From assembly GCA_049582005.1 (NCBI GenBank), contig JBAUTB010000089.1, positions 21,283 to 85,282 of the forward strand: a stretch of 64,000 bases of DNA, given 5' to 3'. The stretch's first letter is position 1. Each line of letters starts with the position of its first letter. Source of the stretch: Sivonenia sp049582005. GTDB taxonomy: Bacteria > Cyanobacteriota > Cyanobacteriia > Gloeobacterales > PMM-0068. A model generated the notes under the pieces. The model did not search any database. It saw only the letters and a program-made list of their open reading frames with translations, and was not told the origin of the DNA. Below, piece by piece: positions 1 through 7,065 of this stretch. Both the position numbers and the translations under genes were made by a program.

Positions 1-842
1 ATGATTGTATTGATGAATGGCTGGATTATCTAACTGTAGAACGTGGACTCAGTAACCACACGATTCAGGCGTATCAGAAAGATTTGCGAGATTTTGCTGT
101 ATTTTTGGTAGACCAAGACTGGACCAAAATGGAACGGGGCGGCTTGAGCCGTTTCCTGCGCTATCTCCATGGTCAAGGCATCAGCCCTCGCTCGATGGTC
201 CGTAAACTGGCCGCCGTCCGTTCTTTCTATCGCTTTGGCAATCGTCAGGGCTGGGTTGAAGCCAATCCTGCCGCCGAATTGAATTTGCCCAAAACGGGAC
301 AAGCGCTACCCAGTGTACTCAGCGTAGAAGAAATGGAAAAAATGCTGGATTCCTGCGCCACATCCCTGGAACGGGCTGTACTGGAGTTGTTCTATGGCTG
401 TGGATTACGAGTCTCTGAATTGTGTAGTCTCCGTCACGAAGACCTTAACCTGGAAGGCGGTTATTTGCGCTGTCTAGGCAAAGGCGATAAAGAACGGATT
501 GTTCCGATGGGAGAAGAAGCCCAAGATGCTATTCAGTCCTACCTTTCCAAAAAAGCACCTTTTAAACTCGGAGACTTTCTCTTCCATACGGAGAAACAGA
601 AAAACTTTAACCGTTTCACCGCCTACCGTTTGATTCAAACCTGTGCAGAGCGTGCCCAGATCCACCAAAAAATTAGTCCCCATACTTTACGCCACAGTTT
701 TGCCACCCATCTTTTAGAGGGCGGAGCAGATCTAAGGGTTGTCCAAGAATTGCTTGGACACGCCAATATCACGACCACACAGCTCTACACCCACGTTTCC
801 CGCGCCAGAATCCGCAAGGTCTATGATGAGGCTCGCCGTTAG
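1..842 (+). CDS. Tyrosine recombinase XerC/XerD, 5' partial
   Basis: Site-specific recombinase that breaks and rejoins DNA through a 3'-phosphotyrosine; XerC/D proteins resolve chromosome dimers at dif. The reading frame is open from base 3, and its first residues (IDEWLDYLTVERGLS) look like the usual N-terminal SAM-like domain, so the true start lies before the window. The catalytic domain shows the expected residues in order: Arg in GCGLRVSELC, Lys in GKGDKERIVP, His-x-x-Arg in SPHTLRHSFATHL, His in ELLGHANI, and the Tyr nucleophile in TTQLYTHVS near the C-terminus. The size and the lack of phage genes nearby favour a housekeeping Xer protein over an integrase. XerC and XerD cannot be told apart here. 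The last visible codon is the TAG at 840-842. Confidence 0.9.
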   Translation, partial: DCIDEWLDYLTVERGLSNHTIQAYQKDLRDFAVFLVDQDWTKMERGGLSRFLRYLHGQGISPRSMVRKLAAVRSFYRFGNRQGWVEANPAAELNLPKTGQALPSVLSVEEMEKMLDSCATSLERAVLELFYGCGLRVSELCSLRHEDLNLEGGYLRCLGKGDKERIVPMGEEAQDAIQSYLSKKAPFKLGDFLFHTEKQKNFNRFTAYRLIQTCAERAQIHQKISPHTLRHSFATHLLEGGADLRVVQELLGHANITTTQLYTHVSRARIRKVYDEARR

Positions 843-865
843 TTTTAAGTACCCCCTATCTAAAC

Positions 866-1258
866 GTGATGAAAATTTTTGCCCTGAGACTTAAACCCAA
901 TCAAGATCTCAAAACCGAGCTAAAAAAGTTCACTTTAGAAAATAAGGTGCGAGCAGGGTTTATTTTGACAACCGCAGGTTCTTTAAAGGAGGCTCGTTTG
1001 CGGTTGGCTAACCAAAAGCAAAGCACGAGCTTTGTTGAAAATTTTGAGATTATCTCTTTGGTGGGGACTCTTTGTCAGGATGGCGTGCATCTCCACATAG
1101 GCTTAGCAGATTCTACAGGCCATACGATTGGAGGCCATCTTGAAGAAGGATGTGTGGTGCACACAACGGCTGAGATTGTCCTGGGAGACAGTAATACACA
1201 TACATTCACTAGAGTCTTTGATCCCGACACAGGTTTCAATGAGCTGGAAATTATATGA
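866..1258 (+). CDS. PPC/DUF296-domain protein
   Basis: Single-domain protein of 130 residues that I assign to the PPC (plant and prokaryote conserved, DUF296) family. The pattern is typical: MKIFALRLKPNQDLK at the N-terminus, then RAGFILTTAGSL, a central GTLCQDGVHLHIGLADSTG segment and GGHLEEGCVV. In plants this domain is part of AT-hook proteins; the bacterial versions are trimers of unknown function, several with a metal site made of histidines such as those in VHLHIGL and GGHL. A GTG at 866 and an ATG at 869 are both possible starts. The stop overlaps the ATG of the next gene by four bases (ATGA), so the two are probably translated together. Confidence 0.75.
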   Translation: MMKIFALRLKPNQDLKTELKKFTLENKVRAGFILTTAGSLKEARLRLANQKQSTSFVENFEIISLVGTLCQDGVHLHIGLADSTGHTIGGHLEEGCVVHTTAEIVLGDSNTHTFTRVFDPDTGFNELEII

Positions 1259-1692
1259 AACTAGTAGTAAAGGCTGTTGAATCGACAGAAGAATGGGCAG
1301 GCGCTTGTGAAGTCAGGCGCTTGGTTTTCCAGGAAGAGCAAGGAGTGTCTGCTGATTTAGAGTTTGATGGAGAAGATGATTCTGCAAAACACTTTGTTGC
1401 TTGTTTGGATAGCAAAATAGTCGGAACAGCGAGGTTACGTTACTTGCCTGAACAGAATGCTGCGAAAATCGAACGTGTTGCCGTTTTATCAAAATTCAGA
1501 AGACGAGAAATTGGTTTTGAGATTATGAACTATATTATGAATGACCTACAGAAAGAGGGTATTAAAATAGCTAAAATCCATTCTCAAGAAAAGGTGAAAC
1601 TCTTCTACCAAAAGTTGGGATTCAAACAACAAGGTCTGCCTTTTGATGAAGCAGGAATTAGGCATATTACTATGTTGAAAGAGATATCCTAA
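1255..1692 (+). CDS. GNAT-family N-acetyltransferase
   Basis: Protein of 145 residues with the GNAT acetyl-CoA-binding pattern. ACEVRRLVFQEEQG at residues about 17-30 is the usual first helix region of the ElaA/YjcF-like subgroup. AKIERVAVLSKFRRREIGF holds the beta4 strand and a variant of the R/Q-x-x-G-x-G/A pyrophosphate loop (here RRREIGF). The C-terminus has KLFYQKLGFKQQG, typical of motif B. The substrate is unknown. The start codon overlaps the stop of the PPC-domain gene, so these two genes form a small operon. Both look more AT-rich than most genes here, which could point to later acquisition. Its stop lies two bases from the 3' end of a possible small convergent gene. Confidence 0.8.
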   Translation: MKLVVKAVESTEEWAGACEVRRLVFQEEQGVSADLEFDGEDDSAKHFVACLDSKIVGTARLRYLPEQNAAKIERVAVLSKFRRREIGFEIMNYIMNDLQKEGIKIAKIHSQEKVKLFYQKLGFKQQGLPFDEAGIRHITMLKEIS

Positions 1693-1693
1693 A

Positions 1694-1858
1694 TTAGAAA
1701 TCAAATTTATTTTGATGTGCATTTTTATAAATGATAGCCATTCTTAATTGCATGAAATAGGCACCCTCTACAACAATCCCAATAAGAAGGCCCATCCCTA
1801 GACCTACAAAAAATGAAGGGAAGAGATGGACCTGGTACTCAATGGACTGAATCCTCAC
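1694..1858 (-). CDS. Possible small single-pass membrane protein (54 aa)
   Basis: On the minus strand, after the DUF3386 stop and in the same frame, there is an open frame of about 54 codons from a GTG at 1858 to a TAA at 1694. It encodes one convincing hydrophobic segment (FFVGLGMGLLIGIVVEGAYF) followed by a basic tail. A GGGGAGG purine run sits just two bases before the GTG, which is closer than usual, so the start is uncertain. A 34-bp dispersed repeat overlaps its C-terminal half, so the frame may be partly accidental. I do not recognise a family. Confidence 0.35.
   Translation of the reverse strand: MRIQSIEYQVHLFPSFFVGLGMGLLIGIVVEGAYFMQLRMAIIYKNAHQNKFDF
1734..1767. repeat. Dispersed 34-bp repeat, copy 1
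   Basis: The sequence from 1734 matches 40375-40408 at 31 of 34 positions, with a 21-base identical core (1747-1767; core begins ATTGCATGAAATAGGC). A more diverged copy begins at 45901. All three lie outside recognised conserved genes. Confidence 0.6.
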
Positions 1859-1891
1859 ATCCTCCCCTTCCGAAGGAGAAGTTGCTAGGGG

Positions 1892-2539
1892 TCAAGCGCC
1901 CAGCTGAATATTGTTGAAGGTGATTTCGGTGTAGGTTTTTTGACCCATTTCCGTGCCGCTGACAATCTGTTTAGTCATCAAATAGTGACCGTCAAAGTCT
2001 TCGTAGATGTCTATGAACTTGAGTTGACGGAGCACCTGACCATCTTGGGGATTGGTAAAGACCGCATTGTAGGCGGAAGAAATATAGCCTTTGCCGGTGT
2101 CGATTTTCTCCAGATGGTTGATGGTAAAAGCCATCCGGCCCATCACCCGAGAGACCTGCACCACTTGCTGGTCACGGACTTTATAGTTAGAACCCATGGC
2201 ATCGCCACCAACCAGAATAGCCACAGCCCCTGTAGTATCAGGCTCTCCATCGGCGGTAAAGGTATGCTTTCCATGAGAGGTTTCAAAGTCAGAGAATTTG
2301 CGGTGTACGACCACATCCTTCATTTGGTTGCGGAGCCACTCTTCTGCCGCTTGGTCATCAGTTTCAACCGTCACTTCCATACCTTTGGTGACCGTTACTT
2401 TTCCGGTGTAGGTATGGTCTTTGAGATTCAATACAAAATCTGCGGTGTAGCCAGGGAAAGTTTTATCCCAGGTGTAGCGATTTTCATAGGCGCTCTTAAA
2501 AAGTTCACGAGCGTCGAGTTGTGTAGTTGAGGCAGTCAT
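1892..2539 (-). CDS. DUF3386 family protein
   Basis: Protein of 215 residues that I recognise as DUF3386, a family found mainly in cyanobacteria and plants and without known function. The N-terminus (ARELFKSAYENRYTWD, FPGYTADF) and the repeated beta-rich segments (YTGKVTV, VVHRKFSDFETSHGKHTF, YLMTKQIVSG) fit it. It has no signal peptide or membrane helix and is probably soluble. The frame is open for 25 more codons upstream, but the ATG at 2539 (MTASTTQLDAREL) has an AAGGAG sequence about 11 bases before it and matches the expected protein start, so I use it. It is divergent from the Nudix gene, whose GTG lies about 95 bases away. Confidence 0.8.
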   Translation of the reverse strand: MTASTTQLDARELFKSAYENRYTWDKTFPGYTADFVLNLKDHTYTGKVTVTKGMEVTVETDDQAAEEWLRNQMKDVVVHRKFSDFETSHGKHTFTADGEPDTTGAVAILVGGDAMGSNYKVRDQQVVQVSRVMGRMAFTINHLEKIDTGKGYISSAYNAVFTNPQDGQVLRQLKFIDIYEDFDGHYLMTKQIVSGTEMGQKTYTEITFNNIQLGA

Positions 2540-2634
2540 GAATAGGAGTACTCCTTGTTGGAACCTTGAAAGCGTTGAACCTGCTAATTTATCCATAACA
2601 GGATTAACTCTCACCCATCATACCTGGAGGATTT

Positions 2635-3213
2635 GTGGTTCAGCCCCCTTTCCCTTTGCATACTTACCATCGAGAAGTACTTCATCAAAATCCATACTGG
2701 AGCTATTGCAAGGACCGTTATGGCATCAAAGGTAGTCCAGCAAGCACAGAAAACTTGGAAGCAGACTACTTCTATGCCCATACGCCAGGGTCTGTGCTTG
2801 TGGTGCCGATAACGGAACAGGGGGAATGGATTGTGGTCCGCCAAGACCGCTACCTGATGCAGCGAACCATTTATGAATTCCCCGGTGGTGGAGTCCAGCC
2901 TGCGCAGACCCCTCTAGAGGCCGCCCAGCAGGAACTTCAGGAAGAAACAGGATTGCTGGCCCAACGCTGGGAAAAACTAGGAGAATTTAATCCCTGCAAG
3001 GGCCTGACTGATGAGAACTGTACCGTTTATCTAGCGCAGCAGCTTTCATCGGTGGCCTCCGGCTCCGAAGATCCCTTTGAACTGCTCCAAGCCGTGATCT
3101 GTAGCGAAAAGCAGATTGAAGATTGGATAGACCAGGGAGATTTTGCCTGTGGTATGAGTCTAGCCGCATGGACGCTGGCCCGACGATATGAGGGGGGTGT
3201 TCAAAAAAGCTAA
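2635..3213 (+). CDS. Nudix hydrolase, ADP-ribose pyrophosphatase type
   Basis: Nudix enzymes cut nucleoside diphosphates linked to another group. This protein has 192 residues. The strand before the box, the EFPGGG turn and the Nudix helix (ELQEETGLL) at about residues 82-108 match the ADP-ribose/NDP-sugar class. Two box positions differ from the consensus G-x5-E-x7-R-E-U-x-E-E-x-G-U: the first Glu and the Arg are both Gln. The metal-binding E-x-x-E-E core is intact. The start is a GTG at 2635 with GGAGG four bases before it. The 3' end overlaps the convergent peptidase gene by 54 bases. Confidence 0.85.
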   Translation: MVQPPFPLHTYHREVLHQNPYWSYCKDRYGIKGSPASTENLEADYFYAHTPGSVLVVPITEQGEWIVVRQDRYLMQRTIYEFPGGGVQPAQTPLEAAQQELQEETGLLAQRWEKLGEFNPCKGLTDENCTVYLAQQLSSVASGSEDPFELLQAVICSEKQIEDWIDQGDFACGMSLAAWTLARRYEGGVQKS

Positions 3214-3849
3214 ACATTCTTCAACGGGCGTCTTTTTAGACATTAACACCACCAATTGCTCATAGATAGCTTGATGGCTTTCGAGTAAATCATGGGCCCG
3301 GGTGACATAGAGGCGGTATAAATCAGGGTTTTTCTTGGCCTGTTGTAAACAGAGGCGGACTTTTTCCAAGTCATCACTACCGCCCCACACAGAATCAAAA
3401 ACCCTTTGCTCTGCCGCAGGACCCGCCATCATCGCCACACAGTATTGCTCGACTTTACTCCACGGAGCTTTTTGGGTAAAGGTAAGGATAGATTCCTGAT
3501 CGGGAACAACCCCTCCACTGCCCATGTCGCCCTTCTTGTAGATATCCCAAGCATCGAGGCTGTAATCCACAATCTTGATGCCGACTAAATGACTCACCAG
3601 AAAATGCCCGGCTTCATGGTGCAACACCCTACTTTTATGTTCTGGGGCCAGGTCCTGGAGCACCCCCAAGAGCAAACGGATATGACGGGATTGAAATAGA
3701 AACTGGTCTAGGACTAAAGCGCCTCCCACCACCACAATAAAAAACGCAGGAAGCCAAGGAGAGATGCCTAACAGCGGCCCAAAGGTAATAATGAGTGTCG
3801 TCACCCCCACGAGCAAAGCGCCAATAGCCGATCCATCAATTCGTTTCAT
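3160..3849 (-). CDS. M41 (FtsH)-like membrane metalloprotease without AAA domain
   Basis: Protein of 229 residues. Two hydrophobic segments lie at about residues 8-30 and 33-52. They are followed by the zinc-binding HEAGH motif in VLHHEAGHFLVSHLVG, then AMMAGPAAEQ and GGSDDLEKV, where the Asp fits the third zinc ligand of M41 peptidases. The FtsH AAA+ ATPase domain is absent, so this belongs to the short ATP-independent M41-like proteins common in cyanobacteria and plastids. Its substrate is unknown. It is last in the leftward run with prmA and rsmE: its ATG lies inside the last 14 bases of rsmE. Its 3' end runs 54 bases into the oppositely oriented Nudix gene. Confidence 0.8.
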   Translation of the reverse strand: MKRIDGSAIGALLVGVTTLIITFGPLLGISPWLPAFFIVVVGGALVLDQFLFQSRHIRLLLGVLQDLAPEHKSRVLHHEAGHFLVSHLVGIKIVDYSLDAWDIYKKGDMGSGGVVPDQESILTFTQKAPWSKVEQYCVAMMAGPAAEQRVFDSVWGGSDDLEKVRLCLQQAKKNPDLYRLYVTRAHDLLESHQAIYEQLVVLMSKKTPVEECLAFLNTPLISSGQRPCG

Positions 3850-4585
3850 AGGCCCCTATCAATAAGCTCAAGGCCACCAGAGGGGCGGTTTCGGCGCGGA
3901 GAATACGCGGTCCCAGGTGCGCTGCAATGAACCCCTGTTCCTCAGCCTGGGCAATTTCTTCTGGAGTAAAACCACCTTCCGGCCCCGTCAGCAGCAAGAG
4001 GGGCTTAGGGTCATGCGCTTTTAGAATGCTTCCCAAACCGCTCCGCTCTCCCCTTGCTAAACAAATGACCTTTAATCTATTTTGGCCTACCGCTGTGGAA
4101 ACAGAGCCCATAAAATGAGCCCAAGACTGGACAGGATGAACCTTGGGTAGCAATAAGCGCTCGGATTGCTCTGCCGCCTCTCTAGCAATCACTCCCCAAC
4201 GTTGTACTTTATGAGGGGACGGATCCGATACTACCGTGCGGGCTGTGACCAAGGGGTAAAGGTCATGAATCCCTAGTTCCACTGCTTTTTGCACCAACCA
4301 ATCCATGCGTTCCCCCTTAGGGATCCCGCAGGCTAGGGCAATAGAGAAAGGGGCCTCGACAGAGCTATCCACCTTTTCAAGTAAACTGGCCTGATTACCT
4401 TTTAAAACTGCCTTCCAGCAGCCCCCTTGTCCATCTAGCGCGATGAAAATATTCCCGGACGAAAGTCGTAAAACCCTCTTCAGGTAGTGGACTTGGGCCT
4501 GCTCTAGGGACAAAACTTCCCCGGTGAACTGTTGCGGCTCACAGAAGAGGCGCGCTAAGTTTTGTACAGAATCAGGGCGGCCCAT
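3836..4585 (-). CDS. rsmE: 16S rRNA (uracil(1498)-N(3))-methyltransferase RsmE
   Basis: SPOUT-class methyltransferase that makes m3U1498 in 16S rRNA using S-adenosylmethionine. The 249-residue length is normal. The N-terminal PUA-like part has ARLFCEPQQF and HYLKRVLRLSSG; the SPOUT part has ACGIPKGERMDWLVQKAVELG, EAAEQSERLLLPKV, LLTGPEGGFTPEEI and the knot segment LGPRILRAETAPLVAL, all diagnostic. The ATG at 4585 is the only reasonable start and lies 31 bases inside the end of prmA, so the two rRNA/ribosomal-protein methyltransferase genes are translationally coupled. Confidence 0.93.
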   Translation of the reverse strand: MGRPDSVQNLARLFCEPQQFTGEVLSLEQAQVHYLKRVLRLSSGNIFIALDGQGGCWKAVLKGNQASLLEKVDSSVEAPFSIALACGIPKGERMDWLVQKAVELGIHDLYPLVTARTVVSDPSPHKVQRWGVIAREAAEQSERLLLPKVHPVQSWAHFMGSVSTAVGQNRLKVICLARGERSGLGSILKAHDPKPLLLLTGPEGGFTPEEIAQAEEQGFIAAHLGPRILRAETAPLVALSLLIGAYETN

Positions 4586-5439
4586 GGTTCTTCAGATAAG
4601 GTGCATTCCCGATACCAGCCAAGGGGTTCTAACCGTTCCATCACCATGGACACTTGCGTCGTCAATAGACCACTAAACAGTCCCCAGCCTCCAGGCTTAA
4701 CCAAGGCGGTGAGGTCCTCTGCCATCTGACAAATTGCCTCAGCCAAAATATTACAGACTAAACCATCCACGGGAGAAGCAAGCTTCAGGATATCCTTTGC
4801 ACTGCCTACAAAAACCGTAGCTTTATCGACAAATCCAGCTTCTTCAAGATTGATTTGTGTAGCTTTGACGGCGAGGGGGTCAATATCGACCGCAATTACC
4901 TTCGGAACTCCTAAGAGAAGGGCCCCCAGCGCCAAGATGCCAGAACCACACCCAATATCGGCCACCACAGGGACAGGGCCTTCGACCAACAGCTGTTCCA
5001 GCCCCGCTAAGCAAAGACGGGTGGTACTGTGTTCTCCTGTACCAAAGGCAAAACCAGGGTCAATACGAATCAGGAGCCGGTCTTTATATTCCGGAGGAGG
5101 AGTCTCCCAAACAGGACAAACTAGAAAACGCTCACCCACTGGACGGGGATGCCAGTATTGCTGCCAAGCCTTAGCCCAGTCTTCTTCGCGGAGGAGCCGT
5201 ATCTTCAGGGTAGGCAAAGGGACCTCTAAATGCTTGGCATCTTCGACCAATTGCTGTTCCAGCGAGTTTATGGTGTCCGGATCCAGCGCTTCCGAAAAAT
5301 AGCCTTTCACCCAAAGCATTGGCTGGTTGGAGACCTGCTCACTCACAACACCCTGACTCCCCAGGGAGTCTAAACGAAGGGTGGCCAGCTCTTCCAAGGC
5401 GGGAGCGACTTCCAGGGCCAGTTCATATAAGTCGGTCAT
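4555..5439 (-). CDS. prmA: Ribosomal protein L11 methyltransferase PrmA
   Basis: Methylates lysines and the N-terminus of ribosomal protein L11. The class I SAM-binding motif is clear (VADIGCGSGILALGAL at about residues 160-175), preceded by the PrmA signature DPGFAFGTGEHSTTRLCL and followed by VIAVDIDPLAV and the NPPY-like motif VCNILAEAI. The start at 5439 (MTDLYELALEV) gives 294 residues, normal for PrmA; a longer open frame upstream has no support. The ATG overlaps the upstream zinc-ribbon stop (ATGA), and the 3' end overlaps rsmE. Confidence 0.93.
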   Translation of the reverse strand: MTDLYELALEVAPALEELATLRLDSLGSQGVVSEQVSNQPMLWVKGYFSEALDPDTINSLEQQLVEDAKHLEVPLPTLKIRLLREEDWAKAWQQYWHPRPVGERFLVCPVWETPPPEYKDRLLIRIDPGFAFGTGEHSTTRLCLAGLEQLLVEGPVPVVADIGCGSGILALGALLLGVPKVIAVDIDPLAVKATQINLEEAGFVDKATVFVGSAKDILKLASPVDGLVCNILAEAICQMAEDLTALVKPGGWGLFSGLLTTQVSMVMERLEPLGWYRECTLSEEPWAALILYKT

Positions 5440-5846
5440 CTTAAAGTCAATCCTACACTGACCAGCAGAAGCCCACCCAGAACAATCACCCAAATATAGT
5501 TGCCGATAATAAAACGAGGACGGTAGGCTATAGGGGCAGGCTCATCGACCGAGCGATAGAGGGTGCAGCGTGTTGCCTGGGGACGGTCAGGGAACGTACA
5601 GGAATCATCACGGTCATAGCGACAGGTAGTGCAAAGAATCTTACTGCCCGTAGCCAACTCTGGCTTGAAAGCGCCATAGGATTCAAAACTATAGCCGCAG
5701 TTTTGACAGTTCAAGCATCGATTCGAGGTAGGGGTGCCACAGCGAGGACAATCCACCACAGGTTCCTCACTAATCCTGAACGTATTCTTCGCCTGATACC
5801 AGGGCAAATTCTGCCCGTTGGAATTCCCGTCCCAGGTAGGCTGCAT
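5436..5846 (-). CDS. Double zinc-ribbon protein with C-terminal membrane anchor
   Basis: Protein of about 136 residues if it starts at the ATG at 5846 (MQPTWDG); the frame is open to 5930. Four Cys-x-x-Cys-type pairs can be seen: CPRCG and CLNCQNCGY form one zinc ribbon, and CTTCRYDRDDSC plus a later single Cys may form a second site. A hydrophobic helix (IWVIVLGGLLLVSVGL) ends the protein, which suggests a tail-anchored, cytoplasm-facing zinc protein. Its function is not known to me. It overlaps the DUF4346 gene before it and prmA after it, so it belongs to the same leftward run. Confidence 0.65.
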   Translation of the reverse strand: MQPTWDGNSNGQNLPWYQAKNTFRISEEPVVDCPRCGTPTSNRCLNCQNCGYSFESYGAFKPELATGSKILCTTCRYDRDDSCTFPDRPQATRCTLYRSVDEPAPIAYRPRFIIGNYIWVIVLGGLLLVSVGLTLR

Positions 5847-6204
5847 GATTAAAGTGGGTGACGGGACTTTGCTCCTGCTCAAAAATATCGACACATAGTG
5901 CTTTAGCACTGGGAGCTTTGTATCGGGCAATTAATTCATTTTTGGTAGGCCCTTTGGCAGACAAGGCTTTTCCTGTCTCAGGGTCTACGGCCAGTCCGCG
6001 CTTATCCACCACAATCGTGTAATGGTCTGCACAGATAAGACCATTTTCACGATCTATATAAATCAAAAAGTATCCAGCAGGATCCAAATTAATATGACGT
6101 GCGGATAGTTTTTTATCAATTTGAGCAATGCGTGCTCTCCAGTTGGCTAGCTGATTGACCATGAGCAGTGAGGAATAAGATTGCGTATTATCCATAGTAA
6201 TCAT
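5770..6204 (-). CDS. DUF4346 family protein
   Basis: Protein of 144 residues assigned to the cyanobacterial family DUF4346 from NLDPAGYFLIYIDRENGLI, then ICADHYTIVVDKRGLAVDP and GPTKNELIARY. The role is unknown; a pterin-related context has been noted for some relatives, but nothing here tests that. ATG codons at 6204 and 6195 are both possible starts. The last 77 bases overlap the zinc-ribbon gene in another frame. It is the first gene of the run DUF4346, zinc ribbon, prmA, rsmE, M41-like. Confidence 0.7.
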   Translation of the reverse strand: MITMDNTQSYSSLLMVNQLANWRARIAQIDKKLSARHINLDPAGYFLIYIDRENGLICADHYTIVVDKRGLAVDPETGKALSAKGPTKNELIARYKAPSAKALCVDIFEQEQSPVTHFNHAAYLGREFQRAEFALVSGEEYVQD

Positions 6205-6234
6205 TACATATCAATATTCAAAGAATAAATACAG

Positions 6235-6927
6235 TTACCAACCTGTTTGTGCAAAAGTTTCGATTAGCCAAGGATGGGCCCAGAAAGTCAGCAATACAAA
6301 AATAGCAATGCCTAGATAGGCAGGACGCAGAAATTCGGTGAGGACTAAAGATTGACGGCCCTGGAAAATAGCGATAAAGGGAAAAACGGAAGTCCGATTT
6401 TTAAACTCCTCAAAAGCCTTACCATAGCGGATGCTCAAGCGTCGGTCTCCATGCCAAACGGCAAATGCGTGATAGCCGGTTAATAAAATCCCAGTCCATA
6501 GAGCAAAACCACTGCCCATCCAAAATACGTGGCTTACATTCCACAAGAACATCCCCGTTAGCTGAGGGTGACGAGTGATGCGGGTAATCCCCGTTTCATA
6601 GATGCGTACCTGTGGCTCATGAATGGCGGCGACTTCCAGCAAATTGAAGGTGGCTGGATACAAAAACAAGAAAGAAAAAGCAGCAAGCCCTAAAACAAAG
6701 CTTTTAACCAGTTCACTATCCTGTACGAGCCAGAGCTGCCCACCATCATAGCGGTGATTGAAGTAGTAGATGAGCATCGGAATCGCTAAACCAATACTGG
6801 CTATGGCAAACAAGATCCGATAGACTCTAGCCCCTATGCGTTTTTCGATCGGCAACCTAAGCGCAGCTAGACCACTATGGACCGTGGCAAAGGTTAACAC
6901 CAACAGAGTCATCACCACCAAAGACAA
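6235..6927 (-). CDS. NnrU-family membrane protein, probable 15-cis-zeta-carotene isomerase (Z-ISO) homologue
   Basis: Polytopic membrane protein of 230 residues with about six hydrophobic segments. The motifs HSGLAALR near the N-terminus, RVYRILFAIASIG, and GITRITRHPQLTGMFLWNVSH fit the NnrU/Z-ISO family. Plant and algal Z-ISO isomerises the 15-cis bond of zeta-carotene and is a heme protein; cyanobacterial relatives are presumed to do the same. A TTG at 6927 is preceded by AAGGAG at eight bases; the first ATG (6912) has no such signal, so I favour TTG. If the role is right, the organism uses the plant-type CrtP/CrtQ/CrtH desaturation route rather than bacterial CrtI. Confidence 0.7.
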   Translation of the reverse strand: MSLVVMTLLVLTFATVHSGLAALRLPIEKRIGARVYRILFAIASIGLAIPMLIYYFNHRYDGGQLWLVQDSELVKSFVLGLAAFSFLFLYPATFNLLEVAAIHEPQVRIYETGITRITRHPQLTGMFLWNVSHVFWMGSGFALWTGILLTGYHAFAVWHGDRRLSIRYGKAFEEFKNRTSVFPFIAIFQGRQSLVLTEFLRPAYLGIAIFVLLTFWAHPWLIETFAQTGW

Positions 6928-7005
6928 GAACCTAGCTCCTTATTAAGTTTTCCGAGAAACGCTTGTGTTTTCTACAGTACTACCCAATCCTCAGATATTA
7001 AGAAA

Positions 7006-7064
7006 ACCTCTCCCCTATCCCCTCTCTGCCTGCGGAGAGGGATACAAGGGGCTAGGAGTGAGGT
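7006..7064. repeat. REP-like intergenic inverted repeat / possible terminator
   Basis: A 59-base element directly after the GHL10 stop. The inner arms (CCCTCTC and GAGAGGG around a short loop) pair well. The outer arms (ACCTCTCCCCTATCCCC and the complement of GGGGCTAGGAGTGAGGT) match at 14 of 17 positions. Read on the minus strand the hairpin is followed by TTTTCTT, so it could end transcription of the GHL10 gene. Phrases of this CCCTCTCC type are dispersed repeats in many bacteria. Confidence 0.55.
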
Positions 7065-7065
7065 T

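Noticed and set aside
1852..1892. Hairpin-like CTTCTCC-TTCG-GAAGGGGAGG after DUF3386
   Set aside because: The arms do not pair beyond the loop when aligned carefully, and no T run follows, so I do not call a terminator.
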